64,000 bases of DNA from Panulirus ornatus (GCF_036320965.1 NC_092235.1:26263476-26327475); one strand, 5' to 3'. Shown: positions 49,476-62,098, counted from the stretch's first letter. Notes: generated by a model not told the origin, from the letters alone. Program-made: numbers and translations.

Positions 49476-50033
49476 GCTGGGTTGGGCTGCCCACATCCGG
49501 GAACCGAGCCCCTCCCTCTTAAACCACACTCCCCCCCTCCCCTCCCCTCCCCTCCCCCCCACGTTTTTATCCTCCCTACTCCACCCCGTCAACAGTCTCC
49601 CCCCTTATCTCCCTCCTTCCCCCATTGATCTCCCCTCTCCCCGGTCCGGGCCTCGATCGACCCCACTCCCCAGATGGACATTTAAAAAGAAAGTTTCGAA
49701 CGTACAGAAGAAATAGAAAATGAGATGCCGTCCCCCAATTTCCGTTTTCTTTGCGGACACCCGACGCTCGGCATTGTTAGGAGTGGCAGGTGGTGACGTG
49801 GGTGTAGGTGGGGAGTGGCAGGTGGTGCGTGGTGGTGTAGGTGGTGATGACGGGTGTAGGTAGTGATGACGGGTGTAGAAAGTGGTTGTGTGGGGGGGTG
49901 ACGGTGCTGATGCGTGTAGTGTAGTGATGAGTGTAGCCATGATGACACTGGGGACATGTGAGTGGCTCCTGCCTCGGTGTAGTGAAACATGAGGAGGGCG
50001 GCCTGCCTCTCATGTCCTGGTTATGAGGATAGC

Positions 50034-50100
<67 letters not shown>

Positions 50101-50230
50101 GTCCGGGTCATGAGGGTAGGTGGCTGTTGTTGACACAGGTTAATTATTGTTATTGTTTATTTTTCGTCTCTGACAGAAGGGCATTTCCCACAATTGTTCG
50201 TCAGGTTTCCGGAGGAAGCCTGGAAAAGGG

Positions 50231-50290
<60 letters not shown>

Positions 50291-50366
50291 GTTGGTTAAA
50301 GTTTATGTTTGGTTTCCTGTCAGAACGGCTTGCTTGATGTGGCATAACGGGGCCAGCACTCAACCC

Positions 50367-50401
<35 letters not shown>

Positions 50402-50440
50402 ACGTGGGTGTACGTGAAGACACACTGGTTGGATCAGTAT
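49476..50440. other. No gene seen; several simple repeats
   Basis: CCCCTCC-rich stretch to 49640; GGTGGTG/GACGGGTGTAG decayed repeat at 49780-49935; (CT)n at 50038-50098; (AT)n at 50232-50288; (GT)n at 50371-50398. Confidence 0.6.
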
Positions 50441-50625
50441 TATATGAGCTGGTAAGATCTTGTGAGGGAGATGCAAGTGAAGGAGACTTAAGATCTTGTG
50501 AGGGAGATGCGTGAGGGAGACTAAGGTCTTGTGAGGGAGGTGCGAGTGAGGGAGACTTAAGATCTTGTGAGGGAGACTAAGGTCTTGTGAGGGACGTGCG
50601 AGTGAGGGAGACGTAAGATCTGCCT
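50441..50625. repeat. Degenerate GATCTTGTGAGGGAG minisatellite
   Basis: About five units of variable length built from AAGATCTTGTGAGGGAG and TGCGAGTGAGGGAGACT. Confidence 0.9.
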
Positions 50626-50885
50626 CATCTGGTGCCACACAATCCCACCTCCCAAGGTCGCTGGGGTGTATAAATCCTCCCCATTTGATGGCCTGTACGT
50701 CGGTGATGGTGGGGGTGAGGGAGGGAGAGGAATGTTGGAGGAGGGAAGCATAGCAGGTGGTGAGGGAGGGGGAGCGGATGTGTGGGAGGGGAGAGAGGGG
50801 GAGACGTTAAAGAGGAAGTAATGTGGTTGGTGTAGGGTCAGATGTGAACCCTCTCTCCGTGTGCCTTATAGCCGGCCCCACGACG

Positions 50886-51107
50886 TCTGGTTTCTACTCA
50901 TCTACTGGGTCTCTACTGCTGGTGTTAAGTAGAAACCAGGTTGTAAAGCCCGGACATGTAAGTAGAAACCAGACTTACACCAGCAGTAGAAACCCGATAC
51001 ATGAGTAGAAACCAGAGTTACACCAGCAGTAGAAACCCGATACATGAGTAGAAACCAGACTTCTCTACTGGTTTCTACTCACACGTCGGGTCTCTACCGC
51101 TGGTGTA
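50886..51107. repeat. 40-bp inverted repeats, four arms
   Basis: Arms of about 40 bp lie at 50886-50925 (sense), 50977-51016 and 51020-51059 (antisense) and 51069-51107 (sense). Sense arms carry CTGGTTTCTACTCA and CTCTACTGCTGGTGT; antisense arms their complements with about four mismatches. A transcript would fold back on itself. Confidence 0.85.
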
Positions 51108-51413
51108 GTGTTTTGCTACGGTTTCGGCTCGGGTGTTTTCAACACGTAACACCAAATTGGTCTTTGATTTAGTCTCAGATGGTCCGTGTCTTTTCATTGT
51201 TCGTGGTCTTTGCCTAGCTCCGGTGGCCTTTGTCTTCACCTCAGATGGCCTCTATTGGCCTCTTGTTTTTCTACAGGTCAGGTGGTCCCTGTCCTCGGCC
51301 CAGATGGTCTGTAATTTAACCATCTGTGTAAGGACCTCCTCCTCCCCCACCCCTCCTCGCATTGTCGTAACGCAAGACATGATTGCGTTAGTGTCGTCTG
51401 TAAGGGCAGACGG
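51108..51413. other. No gene seen
   Basis: TCAGATGGTC/TGGCCT words recur at 51175-51310, perhaps a decayed repeat; a 97-codon + frame covers it without a known domain. Confidence 0.45.
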
Positions 51414-51655
51414 CTTACGTAACTAGGGTACCAGGACGGCGTACGTAACTAGGGTACCAGGACGGCGTACGTAGCTAGGGTACCAGGACGGCGTACGTAG
51501 CTAGGGTACCAGGACGGCGTACGTAACTAGGGTACCAGGACGGCGTACGTAGCTAGGGTACCAGGACGGCGTACGTAACTAGGGTACCAGGACGGCGTAC
51601 GCAGCTAGGGTACCAGGACGGCGCACGTAGCTAGGGTACCAGGACCGTGTACGTA
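51414..51655. repeat. 26-bp minisatellite, about 9 copies
   Basis: Units carry TACGTAGCTAGGGTACCAGG; AACTAGG and AGCTAGG variants are mixed. Confidence 0.97.
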
Positions 51656-52564
51656 GGTAGGGCCTACGTACCTGCAGGTAATATTTTGAAAGCAGGCAGA
51701 GGGGGAAAAAAAACAGAGGCCAGAATATGCTTGGTTGGCTGAAGCAGCGTGGATGATATATCTGTGGCTGAAGGGCGGATGTAGAGCGGGTGAGTGCTGT
51801 GGTGTACCGGGGTTCGGCGCCCGTGACCTGGTACCGTGTACCCCCTTACCCTTGTGTGTGTGTTGTGGTGCTACCAGGTACCGCACTCACCCGCTGTCAC
51901 ATCTGGCTGGGAGTGTTGTGTCTAGTGGTGCAGGCTCGAGCCGTCGCGGGGGTTGGAAACCTGCCCATAGTATTTTTTTTTTTTTTGAGCGCTATTTGTG
52001 TCTGTCTGTCTGTCTATCTATCTATCTGTCTGTCTGTCTGTCTGTCCGTCTCAGTCTCGGCACCATAAGCAAGGGACAAATCACGACAGAAAACGTATAC
52101 TTACCACCGTGGTTTGCCCACTTCCCAGGAGACACAAAATGATAGCATTGTCCTGCACGTAGAGGCGTAAATTTGCATATTGATTTGAGACTAATTTTTG
52201 TTGATGCTGTTATACCGTGAGCAGAGGGGATGGTGTTGGTGTGGGGGGTGGGGTGTAGACACACACACACACACATCCATCACGTCTGTGTACTACACTG
52301 AGGCAAATGCCATGAGATGCAAACATTTTTTTTTTCTTAGGGGGGCCAAGAATTAATGAGCTCATTAGACATGTTGACTCATGGTTGGGACGTAAAAACA
52401 ATGCCAAAAAAAAGGAAAACTACACACTTCTCGCCGTAGTAATGATGAATCAAATTGTTTCACCTCCGTGTAAGATGTTAAGAGAATTGGAAATATGATT
52501 CTTGGTATTTCGTAAGACTGGACGTGGTTGATGGGTGAGGTGTGTGCGTGTACGAGCAATGTAG
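51656..52564. other. No gene seen
   Basis: CTGT/CTAT tetranucleotide run at 52001-52050; T run near 51970; AC run at 52259-52275. No exon recognised. Confidence 0.5.
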
Positions 52565-52885
52565 AGGAGGGATTAATCTATCGCGTGATGTTAGTAAAGA
52601 TGGGCTTACACGATAGATAATTGGTAGATTATATGTTCCGTGGTAGGGTGTGGCTTGGGTTGGGGGGAGGGGGATTAATTATACAGCGAGGGGAGGATTA
52701 ATCATACGGTCAGAAGAGGCGATTAATCCGATTGTCTAGGGAAAAGGGATTACTCTACCGCCAGAGAGCGGGATTAATTATAGTCATAGAGAGATGGGAT
52801 TAATTTTTTCTGATAGAGAACTTGATTAATTCTAGACAGAGATGGATTAATGTACCTCGAGAGCGATTAATCTTAGTCGGAGATC
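52565..52885. promoter_or_regulatory. Homotypic GGATTA cluster
   Basis: Eight GGATTA/TAATCC words start at 52570, 52672, 52695, 52724 (minus), 52747, 52771, 52797 and 52844, mostly extended to GGATTAAT, with weaker GATTAAT at 52824 and 52864. TAATCC is the site of Bicoid/Otx/Pitx-type homeodomains. Spacing near 25 bp also fits a decayed tandem repeat. Confidence 0.4.
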
Positions 52886-53142
52886 CAGGTAAGTTCATTA
52901 CTCCTGGTGGCATCGCATGAGGATAGCGGGCGGTGGTAGTTCAGATGTGTGTAATTGGCTGTTAGTGGGGGCGGCGATGATTAAGCCGTGTGTTGACCCT
53001 GTGCAGTAGGTGTTGACGGGCTGGGTGGTTAGGTGGACACAAGGGCCGGCTTCCTCCCCTGGAGGAGGCGATGACGGAGGGACCCCTGATGCATGCTGAG
53101 CTGTGGCCGCTCAGACGAGGAGGTCCTCATGGAGAAGGAGGG

Positions 53143-53495
53143 GTACGACCCCCTGACCACGACGGTACGACCCCCTGACCGCGACGGAACGACCCTTCAG
53201 GACGATATTACCACCCCTGACCACGACGGTACGACCCCCTGACCGCGACGGAACGACCCTTCAGGACGATATTACCACCCCTGACCACGACGGTACGACC
53301 CCCTGACCACGACGGTACGACACCCCTGACCACGACGGTACGACCCCCTGACCACGACGGTACGACCCCCTGACCACGACGGAACGACCCTTGAGCACAC
53401 CTTAACGACCATTGAGTATGGTGGGACTGCCCTTGACCACTACTTAACGACCATCGGGTATGATGGCCTGACCTTTACAAGCCCTTACAGTCGTG
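53143..53495 (-). mobile_element. Foldback-like element, left arm and core edge
   Basis: About 12 antisense, diverged units (CCTGACCACGACGGTACGAC), with a nested ~64-bp duplication carrying CCTTCAGGACGATATTACC. The end reads GGGTATGATGGCCTGACCTT, the core junction. Confidence 0.5.
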
Positions 53496-53645
53496 TTCCC
53501 AGGACCTCACCCTGCAGTGCACCTTCACCCTTGACCTTGCAGCTAGCGTGCCCCTTGAGCCACCCTGACCTTGTGTTGGTTAAAGTCACATTATGAACAC
53601 GAATGTGACGTGTCGGGTAGTTAAAGCTGAGGAGGACCGCCCGTG

Positions 53646-53646
<1 letters not shown>

Positions 53647-53720
<74 letters not shown>

Positions 53721-53762
53721 CCTTGGGTGTTGCCTGCTGGGGTAAGAATCGTGGTACAAAGA

Positions 53763-53831
<69 letters not shown>
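53647..53831. repeat. (AT)n then (CA)n arrays
   Basis: AT run at 53647-53718, 48 unique bases, CA run at 53767-53831; a GT run follows at 53873-53895. Confidence 0.97.
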
Positions 53832-53832
<1 letters not shown>

Positions 53833-54059
53833 CGGTAGGGTTACATGACGCCTTGGTGTACCGTTGTGTACCATGTGTGTGTGTGTGTGTGTGTGTACCC
53901 GTGTCTCCTCCGTAACTCTGGGGTGCTGTATAACCCCTTCCCTCCCCCTCCCTCCCTCCCCACATGTCTCCTTGTAAGTGTGTTAACCTCCATTATGCCC
54001 CACCCACACGTTATTACCAGCATGTCTTTGATGGCTATTATCCTGCCAAGCATATATAC

Positions 54060-54166
<107 letters not shown>

Positions 54167-54325
54167 CTAAGACCTCAGGACACCTTTAATGGAGATCCTT
54201 GGTGGCTGCGCTCCCTGTCAGGTGCAGGGAACAGTGGGGTCCTTTGGCGTGAGGAGTCTACCCCGTCCCTTCCTTCTCCCTGCACAAGACTGTGCCCGTC
54301 TTACCGTCCAGCGACGGTCACGGAG

Positions 54326-54421
54326 CCCCGCCGGAGGTGACCTGGGAGGCAGCTTGAGCCCCGCCGGAGGTGACCTGGGAGGCAGCTTGAGCCCCGCCGG
54401 AGGTGACCTGGGAGGCAGCTT
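54326..54421. repeat. 33-bp minisatellite, three copies
   Basis: Units carry CCCCGCCGGAGGTGACCTGG and AGGCAGCTTGAG. In one frame this gives an 11-residue SPAGGDLGGSL repeat; no gene context was found. Confidence 0.95.
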
Positions 54422-54846
54422 CAACGCTGTACCTCTGGCGAGGAGGAGGAGGCAGGAGGGAGGGAGGAGGCATTAGTGGCAGAAGGAACAAATCTAATGT
54501 ATTTCTTTCATATGCAAATGAGGTTCACGTGGAGGGCCCGGGAGCACCGGTGGTCCGCATAGACCACACGGACCCGAGTCCAGGCTCTCCTGGCGACACT
54601 CACACCCCAACCGTGGCCTTTTTTTTTGTTTTTTACACTGGCGAGGGAGTGTTGTGGGTAGAGTGTAGTAGGTGTGGACACTCGGTCGTTGTGAAGGTGT
54701 GCTACACCCCGCCATTACCTCCAGCACACCACAGCCTCTGGAAGGACCCAGCCTGGACTGGAATCCCGGTGTGGATTCCAGGAAATCCTGGAGGTGACTG
54801 GCAGACATTCCATGCTTCCAGGAGGCTTATGACGCAACGGTGCCAC

Positions 54847-54935
54847 TGACGTCACACGCCAGAGATGCGTTGTGGTGACACGTGTGTCACGTGACCGACG
54901 TGACACACGTGTCATACCGTGACAGGTGCCTGTCA
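54847..54935. promoter_or_regulatory. Palindrome cluster with CRE
   Basis: TGACGTCA (perfect CRE) at 54847-54854; a perfect 17-base inverted repeat with arms 54876-54892 and 54898-54914 (TGACACGTGTGTCACGT and its complement, 5-base loop); and TGACAGGTGCCTGTCA at 54920-54935. The arms hold CACGTG words. Could be a regulatory site cluster, a cruciform or a short element end. Confidence 0.4.
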
Positions 54936-54997
54936 TGCGTGGCCACGTAGTCCACGCTGAGGTGACAGCGCCTCTCCCGCGGGACGTCATCATCAAC

Positions 54998-55410
54998 GAT
55001 GAAGTCAGGATGGTGACGCATGATGGCTCGTGAAGTCAGGATGATGACGCATGATGGCTCGTGAAGTCAGGATGATGACGCACGATGGCTCGTGAAGTCA
55101 GGATGATGACGCACGATGGCTCGTTAAGTCAGGATGATGACGCATGATGGCTCGTGAAGTCAGAATGATGACACGTGATGGTTCGTGAGGTCAGGATGAT
55201 GACGCATGATGGCTCGTGAAGTCAGGATGATGACGCACGATGGCTCGTGAAGTCAGGATGATGACGCACGATGGCTCGTGAAGTCAGGATGATGACACAT
55301 GATGGCTCGTGAAGTCAGGATGATGACGCACGATGGCTCGTGAAGTCAGGATGATGATGCACGATGGCTCGTGAAGTCAGGATGATGACGCATGGTGGCT
55401 CGTGAAGTCA
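54998..55410. repeat. 31-bp minisatellite, about 13 copies
   Basis: Units carry ATGGCTCGTGAAGTCAGGAT and GATGACGCACG; a CA run follows at 55412-55440. Confidence 0.97.
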
Positions 55411-55440
55411 GTGAAGACACACACACACACACACACACAC

Positions 55441-56486
55441 CTGGCATAAGGTTGTATCATTGGTAAGCTTAAGTGGTAGTTATCACATAGTCTGAATTAT
55501 CTCAATACTTTAAAAAAAATTTCCTTTAATAGTTTATTTTTTTTAGTTAATTTTTCATGTGTTTTTCCATATTGGTCTAAGTGTTATTCTGTCTGTTTGC
55601 CTAATTATCATTTTTCTTGTTTATGTCTTTACGTTGACGTGTTCATATGTCGCCCTTTTATATTTCATTTGTTTACGTATTGTCGTTGTCTCTCATTCGT
55701 TTATTTGCATATGTGAAAGTCAGGCTCTTATGAGACGGTTGTTTTTATGTGTTTCAGGTGTTTTTTGCTTGTCAGGATCTGAGTGCTTTTTGTTTGTGTT
55801 TGCAGGTGTTTTTGCCATGTGGGCGTTGTGGGGGAGAGGTGGCGTGAGTGGGGCTTTCCTGTTGTTGTTGTTGTTGTCTTTGTTAGAGGCTGCCACGCCT
55901 GGGGTCTGGCTGAGTTCCTGTTATGTTCATCTGTTTGTGTTTGCGTTTGGCATATGTCCCTCACTCGCCACAAGGACACGGGTTCGGCACCCGTTCATTC
56001 AGGGTTGGTTAGCACGGGTGCACTGGCAGGGCCTTGCTCCCGGCAACCCCGTGACCTGACCCCATAATGATCAGGGAGGTCAAAGGTCAGGCCCACCTGA
56101 TCCCCCCAAGGTGGGACTGAGGTCACCATGGTGGCAGTGGCAGACGTAATCATGATGACTGTTACGTCATCCAGCAGGAGGCAACTTAATGGCGGGATTA
56201 TCTTGTCTTGTTATTATTAATCCTGAAGGGTGTGTGTGTGTGTGTGTCATGTAGTCCTTGCGTTGCTCGTTTGGTCAGGTCATTCTATCAGAGGTTGTGC
56301 AAAGTCCTGAATGCTGTGGTTTGTGTTGTGTCGGAACGCTTTCATTTTTTTTCCCTTTTTTTTTTGACAAGATGTGGACACTGGGGTCGCCACTCCAGGC
56401 TTCCCTCTCATGGCTTTCCCATCCCCTCACTCTTGGTCGTATTTATGTGTCTAGCGTTTTCTCTCTGACCGGCCTGTCTCCGCTGA

Positions 56487-56583
<97 letters not shown>

Positions 56584-56898
56584 TACGATGTTTTTTTCCA
56601 TTTTGCTCGAACGATTTCCTCTTTTTTTTTTTCTTTTTTTTTCTTTCTCAAGATAAGCAGACGCTGAGTGACGACCCTCACACTGTGTTCCCGCATCATT
56701 ATATACACACACACACATGATCTCTCGCCACGTCTGTGCCTCGTGTCAGCTGTCGCCACAATAACCTCGGGCTGCGTCTTATTCTTGGGCAGAGCCGATC
56801 CATTCAACTCCTCCTGCCTGTGTGGATGACCTGACCCCAGACCGCATCTCTCTGTGTAACTCCCCAACACAAGTCCTTCCCGTCTCCTCTCATGGTGC

Positions 56899-56935
<37 letters not shown>

Positions 56936-57867
56936 CCCGATGCGTCAGTTATTTGGTATTACTGTAAGGTCTCGTTTGTCAAGGGAAACCCTCACGTTAC
57001 GCCATGAGTTAAGTCGTTTCCTGGTAAGACGAGAGTAGTGTTTACATGCCAGATTAATGATCCTCCGCTTCCCATCACTTGTCTTGATAATGCGAAGGAC
57101 TTGATCATTTATCCCACGGCGTCCTGCTGCCTCGTCTGGACAGATTGTATAGAACTGTGAATTCACTTGACGGAGACGGATCGAAAGTCATCCCACATAA
57201 TCTCACTCAGTCGATCTCCAGACTTGACCCCGCTTACCCTGCTCTACTTAACTCTCCAGTGTTCCCCTTCGTTCCTCTGTTCATGTTACTACGGTGTTTC
57301 TTCTCCCGAGGGCTGGCTGCCTGTGTGCTCCCTCCTCACCATCATTACCCCCCAGACCACCTAGTGCTCGGCATACTACCGCGTCACATGATCACCGTGT
57401 GACCTTCGGTGGTAACTGACCTGGCCGTTACGATGTCTGTTTCTTTCCCTACACCGCTAAACTTTGGCACTATCCATCCCCCCCCCCCCTCCTTTTTATG
57501 TCTCTCCTAACAAGCAGTCACACCGGGTGTCCAATCCCTTTACGTATACGTGTAAACTCCCTTTTTAACCCCTTTTACATACCTCGATTCAGGCTTGAGT
57601 GGAGGCGTTGTTAGCGTGAGATGAACGACGACCGTTGACGGCGGGCGTAACCAGGAGGCGCTGGTTTCATAGCCATCTTTATCCACCGTTACAAAGGTCA
57701 GCAGTGATGACGTAACACCCGGGGAGGGAGGGAGGGAGAGTGAGTTAGTTATCATCACTGGACTTAAAGTCAGCTGTGAGGGATGACGTCACCCCTGGGG
57801 TGGGTTGACATCACCGCCATGTGTGTGTCATTCACTCCCCCACAGCCGGACGTCAGGGGTTCGACCC
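55441..57867. other. No gene seen; scattered repeats
   Basis: A 166-codon T-rich + frame at 55559-56056 is strongly hydrophobic but has no family match and ends in a B-box-like ACGGGTTCGGCACCCGT. A perfect DR1 (AGGTCAAAGGTCA) lies at 56077-56089. CA run at 56899-56932; C run near 57478; TGACGTCA at 57784-57791. Confidence 0.4.
56491..56580. repeat. (CT)n microsatellite
   Basis: About 45 CT units. Confidence 0.97.
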
Positions 57868-58098
57868 CTCACCAAGGCGGTACGGCCATTGAGCACCACG
57901 GTACGACCCTTGAACACGACGGTACGACCCTTGAGCACGACGGTACGACCCTTGAGCACGACGGTACGACCCTTGAACACGACGCTCCGACCCTTTGGTG
58001 TAATGCTGTGGTTTGACCTTAACGTACTCAGTAAGGGTCAGGTCAAAGGTTAAGGCCAGATTATATCTAAAGGGCGCGACCCTTCATGCTCAAGGGTG
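57868..58098. mobile_element. Foldback-like element
   Basis: About five antisense units (ACCCTTGAGCACGACGGTAC), a core with GGTTTGACCTTAACG and GGTCAGGTCAAAGGTTAAGG, then one degenerate sense unit (ACCCTTCATGCTCAAGGG). Confidence 0.5.
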
Positions 58099-58535
58099 TG
58101 TGTGTGTGTGTATGTATGTATGTGTTTGTGTGTGTGTGTGTGTATGGCGAAGCTGGGCTGGGCTGTACGTAGGTCTGTTTTTCCCGTAGGATGGAGGACG
58201 AAATGGGTTGCGTCTATAGTGGTGTGCGGCGAGGGGCGAGGGTGTAGGTTGTCCTGGGCAAACAATCAGCTGCTGAGCACTGCTGGGCACCCCACATCAC
58301 TCGCTATTTTTGCCTCCCATAAATATGCAAATATACAGAGACTTGTTTGTGTGTTTATACTTAAAGACACACGTGAAGAAACGCTCACTCTGGGTGTGTG
58401 TGTGTGTGTGTGTGTGTGTAAACTGTATTGGAATTTTCTTTCATACATGCGCTAGTATACATTTGTATGTATAGGATGGTGGAAGAGGAGATGGTTTGAT
58501 AGAGGGAGTGGGAAGGAGTCGTGTGGCAAGGACAG
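58099..58535. other. No gene seen; GT tracts
   Basis: GT/GTAT runs at 58097-58144 and 58393-58418; no exon recognised. Confidence 0.5.
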
Positions 58536-59165
58536 GTCATGACAGAGGAGTGGGAGAGGACATGACAGAGGACGTGGGAGAGGAGAGGACATGACTGAGG
58601 AGTGGCAGTGTAGGAGAGGAGAGGACATGACTGAGGAGTGGCAGTGTGGGAGAGGAGAGGACATGGCAGAGGAGTGGCAGTGTGGGAGAGGAGAGGACAT
58701 GACTGAGGAGTGGCAGTGTGGGAGAGGAGAGGACATGACTGAGGAGTGGCAGTGTAGGAGAGGAGAGGACATGACTGAGGACTGGCAGTGTAGGAGAGGA
58801 GAGGACATGACTGAGGAGTGGCAGTGTGGGAGAGGAGAGGACATGGCAGAGGAGTGGCAGTGTGGGAGAGGAGAGGACATGGCAGAGGAGTGGCAGTGTG
58901 GGAGAGGAGGACATGACGGAGGAGTGGCAGTGTGGGAGAGGAGAGGACATGGCAGAGGAGTGGCAATGTGGGAGAGGAGAGGACATGGCAGAGGAGTGGC
59001 AGTGTGGGAGAGGAGGACATGACTGAGGAGTGGCAGTGTGGGAGAGGAGAGGACATGGCAGAGGAGTGGCAATGTGGGAGAGGAGAGGACATGGCAGAGG
59101 AGTGGCAGTGTGGGAGAGGAGGACATGACTGAGGAGTGGCAGTGTGGGAGAGGAGGACATGACAG
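58536..59165. repeat. 36-bp minisatellite, about 17 copies
   Basis: Units carry GGAGAGGACATGACTGAGGA and GTGGCAGTGTGGGA. Types GACTGAGG and GGCAGAGG are interspersed; some units lack five bases (31 bp), which shifts the periodic frames. Minus-strand frames of up to 250 codons are by-products. Confidence 0.97.
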
Positions 59166-59470
59166 AGGAGGAGGATATCTTGTGATGTTTGTGGTGTGAG
59201 TCATTGGTGTCTCGGTCCCGGGTCTCGAGTCCTCCTCCCTCCTGTGATGGAATGTATGGCCCGTCCTGCCACTACACCCTCTTCCTCCCCGCCTGCCACT
59301 ACCCCAGCCCCTGCCACTACCCCCTCCCAGCCGTGCAACACCAACAGAGCAAGCCAGTGGTCCCAGAAGTGCTGCGAGATTTATAATATAGGACCTCGTC
59401 CACCAGAGGGGAGGGGTGTCCTGGGTCCTCAGAGGCGGTTATTATCTGATGTTTGCAGATGATGCTTCGT

Positions 59471-59505
<35 letters not shown>

Positions 59506-60435
59506 TTACGGACACGTGCGGTGGCGAGATAACAGCAAGGATGCAGGTGCAGTGCCCTTGCCACAGGCCTGATGTATAAAGTCCCCTACCCCACCCTGAA
59601 ACATTTACCCTACCCTACAGTGCCCTGTCTATCTTGCAACATCTACCCTACCCTACCCTACCGTACCCTGTCTACCTTGCCATATCTACCCTACTCTCTG
59701 ACCTTCATTCTTACCCTTTCAAGTACTTCCCCCTGCTGTAGAGTCCCTCCCTCCCTCCCTCTTTTGCAACATTATAATCCCCCGAGCCTTCACCCTACAC
59801 GCCTTTCCCAGCGAACCGTGGACGGGTAGGGCGTGGGGGAGGGGGGGGGGGGAGCGAGAGAGAGAGACGGTCTGTTTATTTACCCTGTGGTGGGTGGGGG
59901 GGGGGGTGAACCCGGAGCCCACACAGATGTCTGCCGTGACGTCACCGGTTCCTCCACCATCACCACCCGGCTTGACTCACCCCCCCCCCCCCCACCAGCT
60001 ATCCCCCCCGGGTGGGGTGGGGGGGGTTGTCGATCAACACATGCTTTCTCCCCCCCCCCCCTCCCCCCCTCCCGCAGATAACACCAAGATAAGCTGATAA
60101 GCTGCGAGATCCTGGCTAGAAGGCTGTTAGTGTCGTCACACCTCTTGATTGCCGAGGGTAATTATTTTTCGATTAGAAATTCAATGATCATAAAGATGAT
60201 AATTGTAATGAACGGTTTACCAGACTGGCTCTTGCTGCCAAAGATGACTGAAAATGTTCAGTCAAAATGTACAGAATGAACACTTGGGTCAGACAGAAAC
60301 ATTGTACAGAGTGAACACTTGGGTCAGACAGAAACATTTGACTTAAATACAGAGTTTTAAGTCACAATGAGGTCTAGTGATTGTTGATGTTGACGACCTG
60401 CTGGGACGGGCCCGGATGTAGTTGTGGTGTCGACC
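59166..60435. other. No gene seen; simple repeats
   Basis: (GT)n at 59473-59503; CCCTACC-rich decayed repeat at 59580-59700; C and G runs at 59840-60070; TGACGTCA at 59937-59944; a 34-base tandem pair near 60270-60335 (GAACACTTGGGTCAGACAGA). Confidence 0.5.
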
Positions 60436-60541
60436 TGCAACTCGGGGACGAGGGATCTCTGGTGGCCGGAGGTGCCGGTGGCGGGGGATGGTGCAGTAGC
60501 TTCTTCCCTAACTATTGGACGAGGTGGAGGTGTGATGGTTG

Positions 60542-60585
<44 letters not shown>

Positions 60586-60735
60586 TGTGTTGGTGTGTGA
60601 GGGAGCCAGGATGACCTTGATCATGACCTCTTGTGCACCTTGTCTAGTGTGTCTGTTGTGTGGTGGATGACCAGGCTGGGCAGAGGGGACCAGGCACCAG
60701 AACTGGACGACCTGGTGATGATAACTGGACGACCT
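60436..60735 (+). repeat. Dispersed 300-bp repeat, copy 2
   Basis: Same sequence as 30694-31015 around a shorter AG run (60545-60582). The right edge expands into three AACTGGACGACCTGGTGATG units. Confidence 0.85.
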
Positions 60736-61228
60736 GGTGATGATGATAACTGGACGACCTGGTGATGGAATCATTGCGTCTCGTCTTGACATGATAACAC
60801 TCCCTGATTGGCTCGTCGTTTGATAAGGTCATTCCGTTATGTACAGTGAGCAGTGCTGGCCCCGTATGCCATGCCTTCCCGTGCCGGGTTATCCTCCCCT
60901 CCTGTACTATGTCGCTAACCCTGGCTGCCCAGCGTGAGGTCACTCTGTACTTGCCGTCGTGTTAACTCGGTGCGTCACTCACACATGTATGGACCAGGTA
61001 TGTACACCCACCTGACCCTGGTGGTTGTCCCTCCCTCCCTAGCTGGGGCGCACCTCGCTGCAATCTGGTCTGCGTGGTATATTGGCGTTATTTTCGTCAC
61101 CTTCCGGACTTTCCCCTCTCGCTGGGGTAGCGCCGTGGGAGAGGGGGGGGGGGGACAACAACAGTAGTACCCTGACATATAAGCCTCAGGGTAAATATCC
61201 CTTCTCGGCTCCTCCTCCTCTTCCTATT

Positions 61229-61275
<47 letters not shown>

Positions 61276-62098
61276 AGGCTTGAGTCGCCGTGATACACAC
61301 ACACGGGAGAGTGATCATTGGACAGAGGCGAGATTACGCTGGAGAACAAACTCAAAAGTGGAATAGACACAGACGCTTTTGTGGTGCACAGCGAACACCG
61401 GCGCCCCTTGCTGTCCTCCCCGCTAGCAAGACGTTGATCAAGGAGACGTGAGAAAGCGTTGGTGAGAAACGTGGCCCGACCACTGTGTGTGTGTGTGTCT
61501 ACGACGATTGACAGGTGGTGCGGGATGCGTCCCCAGACAGCCTGGTGTATCTGTCGTCGTGGGGTAAGAGTGTGGTTAGATGGAGTCTTCATTGTTACCT
61601 GTGGGTTCCCATTTATCTTTTTCACCCCTCTTAACACTTGGCTCAAGTGCCACTCGATCTTTGGGGTGAGGGGTGAGGAGGAACCAGTGGAGAGCGAGGA
61701 CCTCCTGCTCCTCCTCCTCCTCCTCCTGCTCCTCCTCCTCCACTGAGGACGACCTCGTCGAGGAAGTGGTCGGGTGATGGGGAGGCGAGCGATGTCGTTG
61801 TTTGGTTCCGACGCGGACGCTACATAATCGATGACAGACGAGCGGTGGTGGTGTGAGCCTGGCTCCTCTGGCCTCCACCAACCACCCTGTGTGTGACCAC
61901 ACGACGGAAGGAGGTCAACCATCGTTACGAGGGTGACCCTCGTCCCGTGCGCGACCTTGGGAGGTGACCCAAGGTGACCCACAGGTCACCACCGACGCGA
62001 CGCGTCACCACTCCAGGTTTGGTCTCCATTCACGAGTGACTGGGATGATGGTCATTCGCCCATAACAGTCGTTGACCTTTTTTCTTCTATAACGAACG

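Noticed and set aside
55559..56059. 166-codon hydrophobic frame resembling a membrane protein
   Set aside because: T-rich composition gives Phe/Leu/Val by chance; no family match, and it ends in a SINE-like B box. Kept only as a remark.
58385..59204. Minus-strand frames up to 250 codons with Ser/Pro/Leu/His repeats
   Set aside because: Arise from the 36-bp array, with overlapping frames open together.
61230..61982. 250-codon minus frame and a + frame with VVVWFRRGRYIIDDRR, resembling an immunoglobulin strand
   Set aside because: The minus frame runs through AG and CTC repeats. The + frame is short, lacks good splice sites and has no second Ig hallmark.
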